Assembly (NCBI GenBank): GCA_905250075.1
Contig: CAJNOP010000176.1
Location: forward strand, 9,944 to 73,943
Source of the DNA: Rotaria sp. Silwood1
Lineage: Eukaryota; Rotifera; Eurotatoria; Philodinida; Philodinidae
Reading direction: 5' to 3'
DNA length: 64,000 bases
A program made the position numbers and the translations under genes. Shown here piece after piece: positions 59,601-64,000 of the stretch (the stretch's first letter is position 1; the number at the start of each line of letters is the position of its first letter). The notes under the pieces were generated by a model that had not been told where the DNA came from, ran no database searches, and worked only from the letters and a program-made list of their open reading frames with translations.

Positions 59601-62600
59601 TGAACCACAAATATTATTTGATCGTACATTTATTTCATTTCATCCAGCTTTAATTGGTCATTATGTTGAAGAAATTTTAACATTAATTAATAAAGAAAAT
59701 CGTTCATTTCATTATCAATTTCTTGAACGTTGTTTTATTAATGGTACAACAAATAATGATTTAATTATTGAACCATCATCATCTGGTATAATAAATGAAA
59801 ATACACGTTTACCATTACGTTTAATATTTCGTCCAACACAAAATCGTTCATATACATATTTATTACAATGTCGTATTGATGAAACAATTGAATTATTAAA
59901 TGTTAATATTAAAGGTGAAGGTTTTGCTAATTTATCAAGTGTACAATGTGAAACAATTGATGGTAATCGTTATGATTTAAAATCTATACAAAATGGTACA
60001 AATGAAATACATTTTGATGATGTTTTAATTGGTAATATAGCATCAAGACAAATACAAATATCAAATGATGGTAAATATTCATTTGATTTTAATTGGATAC
60101 ATGATAATGAACAAGATATGGGACCATTTACAATAACACCAATAAAAGGTACAATATCAAATAGTCAAAAACAAATATGTCATATTACATTTGAACCACG
60201 TACACGTGAACATCGTTCATTAATACAACGTTCAATACAATTAAATATAATTAATGGTTTAAAATATGATTTATTACTTATTGGACAAACAACAACACCA
60301 AATATAAATTTTTCATTTTTAACATATAATTTTGGTACATGTTTTGTTTATCGTGCTGGTATGCCAGAAAATACATGTCAATTAATAATAACAAATCAAG
60401 ATACAAAAGATCATACAATTGAATGTTTATATCAATCAACAGCACAATTAATGTTAGATTTTAAAACAGGTTTAATATCATCAAAACAAAGTATTGTTTG
60501 TAAATTTACATTTTATCCACGTGAACAAAAAATTTATCGAGAAAATATTCAATTTGAAATTGATGGTTTAACAATTATTAATGTTATTATTGAAGGTGAA
60601 GGTGTTGATTTTCGAGTTGAATTAGCTGAACCAAAACATAAAATTCTTAATTTAGGTAAGATTAATTAATATTAAGAAGAAATAAAATTTCTATTAGTAA
60701 TAAACATATTCTAATTATGAATGATCTCAGGTTATTTTTTTTGGACTTTTTTTCTACTGTTTATTAGTTGTTTTTTATGTATGATGAGTAAGTATATTTG
60801 ATTTATGAGAGTTATCGATAGAGAATGAATGGTTCGATCAATGTCAACGCCTTATAACATTGAATGCTAATGAGTATAAAATGATAGCAATTATTTGTCA
60901 ATTAATAAATCAGAATCTAGCTTAACTAATGTTTATATCAAATTGAAAAGTTCAAAAAGATAAATCATATTTTATTTTAGGTGCATTACAAGCAGGTAAA
61001 AGTGTTACACGTGAAGTTTGTCTTGTTAATCGTAGTCGTGCATGTATATCGAATTGTTACGTAACATTACTTGCATCGGAAAATAGTACCGTTCGTGATA
61101 CTCTAACAATTCAACCAACAAGTCCAATAGCATTAAAAGCTCGAGGTGGTACAACAACCGTATCAGTTAAATTTACACCTCGTTCACGTTTAGCACCATT
61201 TGTTGAACAAATCTTTTTAAAATATGGTGATTTAGATGTTCCAATGTTTGCTGTACGTGGTTGTTGTCAAGGTTATGATATAACTCTTGATTCTGATACA
61301 CTTCCATTTGGTGCTGTTGGTAAAGATTGTTCATTAACACGTAAACTTATTCTATCAAATCGTGGTGATATTGGTGCATCATTTTCATGGAATATTGCAC
61401 AATTACGTGATACACCATTTCGTGTATCACCAACAAATGGTTATATTGCACCAGGACAAGAAACAACAATTGAATTTATTTTTCAACCACGTACTATACG
61501 ACATGATATACGTTGTGATAAACTTGAATGTCGATTAGAAGGTACACAATCTGTTTATGTAACATTATGTGGTTCATGTATTGAAGTTGCACCTGCACGT
61601 GAAACAATTGTTATAACAACAGCTGTACGTTCAAAAGAATTATCAAAACCAATTGTATTAAAAAATAATACAAATACATTATGGACATTAACACCAATTA
61701 TAAGTGGAGAATATTTTTCTGGTTCAGATACAGTTATTATTGAATCAAATTCATCAAAAAATTATGAATTAACTTATTTACCATTAACTGAAGGTAATTA
61801 TATTAAAATAATAATTTAAAATTAAATTTATTTTTTTCTATTTAGGTAAACATAATGGTACATTATTTTTTCCATTACCAGATGGTAATGGTCTTCTTTA
61901 TAATGTTATTGGTAATGCTGAAGCACCACGTGCATCAGGTAAATTTATACGTGAAGTACCATGTAAAACACCATATGTTGAATTATTATCAATTGAAAAT
62001 TGGTTAAAAAAACCACAACGTTTTCGTGTAACACATGAAATAATTAAACAAGATCGTCCAGAAGTTACAACAACAATAAAATATTTAGAATTTATTGATG
62101 TTGCACCTAAATCAAAACGTGATTTTAAATTACAATTTTATTCATATAAAGAATGTATACAACAAATAAAAATTATATTTAAAAATGAACAAACACAAGA
62201 ATATATATGGTATGATATAACATTTAAATCAATTGTTGATAAACGTAATGCACCAACAATAGCAAATATTGATTTAACAACACATGTACGACAACAAACA
62301 TCACATGATATTATACTTGATAATCCATTACCACATAAAGTTACATTTCAAGGTCAATGTTCACATCCAGATATACTTTTACCACCTGAACAAGTTTCAA
62401 TTCCAGCTAATTCACAAGTAAATATTTTCTATAATAATTAGATTAGAATTATCAATAATACTTTAAAAGTTACAATAACAATTTTCTATGTAATGTAATG
62501 GAATATTTTGTTTTTCTTTATTAGGGTTCATTTAATTTTACATATATGCCATTAAAAGCAGGCAAAGTTGAAACACGTCTTGAAATGAATTCAACTGAAC

Positions 62601-63319
62601 TTGGTTTATATACTTATATGTTAACATTAAATGCATTACCAGCACGTCCTGAACGAACATTATATTTTAAAGCACCATTAGGTAATTTACAAGTATTAAC
62701 AGCAAAATTTACAAGTTATGCACGTACAAAAACTGATTATATTTGTAAAGTATGTTAATTTGAAGTTTAAGAAAATAATGTTTTCTTTTTAATTAAAATT
62801 TATTTATTTATTTAGATTGATCATCCAGATTTTATTGTTGATAGAACTGTAACAGCAGCACCAAGTTCATCACCATCAACAATGGAAGTTAGTGTTGATG
62901 TTACATATGAACCATCACAATTAGGTGATGTACGTGCAACATTAACAATTAGTTCACCATCAAGTAGTGATTATACATTTCCATTAGTTGGTCTTGGTGA
63001 ATTACCTAAACCACAAGGTCCATTTACAATTAAAGCTGGTGGTAATACAACAATAACATTTAAAAATATATTTGCTCAAGCATTAACATATACATTTAAT
63101 GTTGATAATCCACTTTTTCATGTTACTAAAAGTCAAGAATTAATTCAAGCAAGAAAATCACATCGAATTGTTGTTTCATTTGATGGATCAGATACAACAA
63201 ATAAAGCTGATGTTATGGCTAAATTAATTGTTTCATGTCCAAAAACTACAGGATCAACAAATACATCAAGTTCAAGTGTACAATGGATTTATTATCTCAA
63301 AGGTATTACACCTTCATAG
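38674..63319 (+). CDS. HYDIN: HYDIN, axonemal central-pair apparatus protein (complete, 56 exons)
   Basis: HYDIN is a giant scaffold of the C2 microtubule projection in motile cilia. My model has 56 exons totalling 15,798 nt (5,265 residues; human HYDIN is about 5,100), with every junction in phase and GT-AG. Large exons are 40237-41200, 42040-42910, 43490-44495, 59491-60655, 60981-61793, 61846-62417 and 62816-63319. The N-terminus matches HYDIN block by block (FLKEMSLDTQQKL, YLPKIISLSDMSET, YEVPLLLRNNDK, DYAHEILVATEREKF, ARAILDFPD). Repeated MSP/ASH-type Ig-like domains fill most of the length (F-x-FG ... L-x-N ... P-x-x-F-x-W). An adenylate-kinase-like insert starts near residue 1960 with P-loop GPPGSGKT (1972-1979), split by the intron at 46597-46660. 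It is followed by a charged, Lys/Glu-rich, probably disordered region (47275-50304). Long introns carry mobile elements but leave splice sites intact. No stop or frameshift was found. Confidence 0.96.
44496..45038. other. HYDIN intron 12, long but without a recognised element
   Basis: This 543-nt intron has normal GTAAAG and TTTATTAG sites. I found no inverted ends or repeat inside. It differs from most other long introns of this gene in lacking a visible insertion. Confidence 0.5.
46955..47234. mobile_element. hAT-type MITE built of AGCTC/GAGCT words in HYDIN intron 19
   Basis: The ends are TAGAGGTCGACAAGCTCAG and CTGAGCTTGTCGACCCCTA. A perfect 8-bp target duplication ATCATTAG lies at 46947-46954 and 47235-47242. 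The whole 280 bp is one palindrome with AGCTCAGCTC, GTTCGAACAG, GAACCGGTTC and CCCAAAACAGAAC words on both arms. It is non-coding. Confidence 0.94.
51367..51676. mobile_element. GC-rich hAT-type MITE, copy 1, in HYDIN intron 35
   Basis: The element starts CAGAGATGTCCATCGCGGC and ends CACAATGGACATCTCTG. The flanks TTTTAGAT and TTTTACAA agree at 6 of 8 positions, so the target duplication has decayed and this looks like the oldest of the three copies. Internally, GCGGCAGCGGCGCGG words flank a unique AT-rich core of about 150 nt that is shared with copy 2. Confidence 0.85.
54002..54505. mobile_element. GC-rich hAT-type MITE, copy 2, in HYDIN intron 42
   Basis: The ends CAGAGATGTCCATCGCGGC and GCCGCGATGGACATCTCTG have a perfect 8-bp duplication AGGCGACT (53994-54001, 54506-54513). 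At 504 bp it is the longest copy. It shares the unique AT-rich core with copy 1 and has extra TTTTTTAAAAA-spaced GCGGCAGCGG blocks on both sides. Confidence 0.95.
56545..57020. mobile_element. Inverted-repeat element with GTGTACTCAAAAAGTG end in HYDIN intron 46
   Basis: The left end GTGTACTCAAAAAGTGA and right end TTCACTTTTTGAAGTACAC are imperfect inverse copies, and a CCGTCCGGCCGGCCGGCCG tract lies near the left end. No target duplication is obvious and no transposase motif is present. It accounts for roughly half of the 902-nt intron. The superfamily is not assigned. Confidence 0.55.
58893..59083. mobile_element. GC-rich hAT-type MITE, copy 3, in HYDIN intron 50
   Basis: It has the same ends as copies 1 and 2 (CAGAGATGTCCATCGCGGC / GCCGCGATGGACATCTCTG) and a perfect 8-bp duplication ATCTGTCT (58885-58892, 59084-59091). 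At 191 bp it lacks the AT-rich core and keeps mainly GCGGCAGCG blocks, so it is an internal-deletion derivative. Confidence 0.95.
60656..60980. other. HYDIN intron 52, no recognised element
   Basis: 325 nt with normal splice sites (GTAAGA ... TTTTAG). I see nothing else in it. Confidence 0.5.
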
Positions 63320-64000
63320 ACAATATTATTATTATTATTATTATTATTATGCATAATTGTCGAACATGAGAACAGTGATGAAAACATTAATTTTCTTTTT
63401 ATGATGTTTTTTTTTTTTGTTTAGAAAAAAAAAATAATAATAAACTTTATTTCTCTTTAATTAAATAAAGATGAACTTATTTAATGAAAGTTCTGTTCAA
63501 ATAAATTTGATTACTTCAAATGCAGCAAAAATTCTAATGAACGAAGACTATTTTTGCATTGAAGTTTGGAACCTAAAAAAAAACATCAAAAACTTCAACT
63601 AGCGAAGAAGATACTTTATTGTATGGGATAATAATATTAAAATTCTAAGAGAAGCCAAACATAAGTTAACAAATAAAATAAAATTATTTCGTTCAGTAGT
63701 TGTAAATGATAAACTATCGAAATATTATATTGTGTTTATAATAATATCGTTCATTACGATTATTACTACAACGTTGAATTGAAATTGTTTTGATTTATTT
63801 CAATCTTGCTACTAGACCCCTACATTAAATTGAATATACATTTGTTAATCATTTAAATATGTAATAAATTCTTATTGAACAAACATTAAGTCTACATTTT
63901 CAATATTTGATTATTGTTATTTTATTCAATTTGAAAACATATTCATCTGTTACAAGCAAAGATCTATATGATAATTATTGGCATGTTGTTTTCTTTTAAT
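63320..64000. other. HYDIN 3' region
   Basis: An (ATT)n microsatellite (63326-63351) follows the stop. AATAAA polyadenylation signals lie at 63439-63444 and 63464-63469. No further gene is visible to the end of the window. Confidence 0.6.

Noticed and set aside
1..64000. tRNA and rRNA genes
   Set aside because: I looked for tRNA-type arms and rRNA-like GC-rich conserved stretches and saw none that I could defend. Short tRNAs could be missed without a covariance search.

Overview
The window reads as nuclear DNA of a small-genome metazoan, most likely a bdelloid rotifer. It is AT-rich, and its genes carry many 48-80 nt GT...T-rich-AG introns. There are at least eleven islands of TGTGGG-type sequence, which is the telomere repeat known from bdelloids. 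Gene families that I recall as expanded in bdelloids are present (ADP-ribosyltransferases, SNTX-like proteins), and many different DNA transposons are inserted. The taxon call is an inference from these traits, not a search result.

Layout. 1-3.9 kb: the end of a hAT-type MITE, then an ADP-ribosyltransferase fused to a receiver-like domain (1258-2997). 3.9-13.56 kb: a probable 9.7-kb DNA transposon with short terminal inverted repeats, TA target duplication and AAACGCGTTT-type subterminal repeats. It carries two minus-strand genes, a decayed Tnp2-like transposase and a multi-exon BEN-like protein, with a deleted mariner between them and a palindromic MITE near one end. 13.6-23.7 kb: repeat-rich DNA with one recognisable gene (NMN/NaMN adenylyltransferase), TGTGGG hairpins, two inverted duplications whose arms both keep a reading frame, a Tc1-type foldback element with a hAT MITE nested in it, and a 100-N assembly gap. 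23.7-31 kb: a RING-type gene with one altered zinc ligand, an SNTX-like pseudogene broken by another hAT MITE, and a frameshifted gene with an ART/PARP-like fold motif. 31-38.7 kb: mostly non-coding AT-rich DNA with two small minus-strand genes, a 96-residue peptide with a possible mitochondrial presequence and a secreted or anchored fibronectin-III protein.

38.7-63.3 kb: one complete gene for the axonemal central-pair protein HYDIN. I could place 56 exons with consistent splice phase throughout, giving 15,798 nt (5,265 codons plus stop). Most introns are tiny. Most of the long ones hold a mobile element: three copies of one GC-rich hAT MITE, one AGCTC-rich hAT MITE, and one further inverted-repeat element.

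Two patterns link the window. First, several unrelated hAT-type MITE families (8-bp target duplications, ends [C/T]AGGGGT or CAGAGATG) are each built from a different short self-complementary word repeated on both strands. Second, the TGTGGG islands are nearly all arranged as hairpins, a G-rich arm, a short unique loop and a C-rich arm, not as simple interstitial telomere tracts. These two patterns and the 9.7-kb two-gene transposon are the main candidates for something little described.
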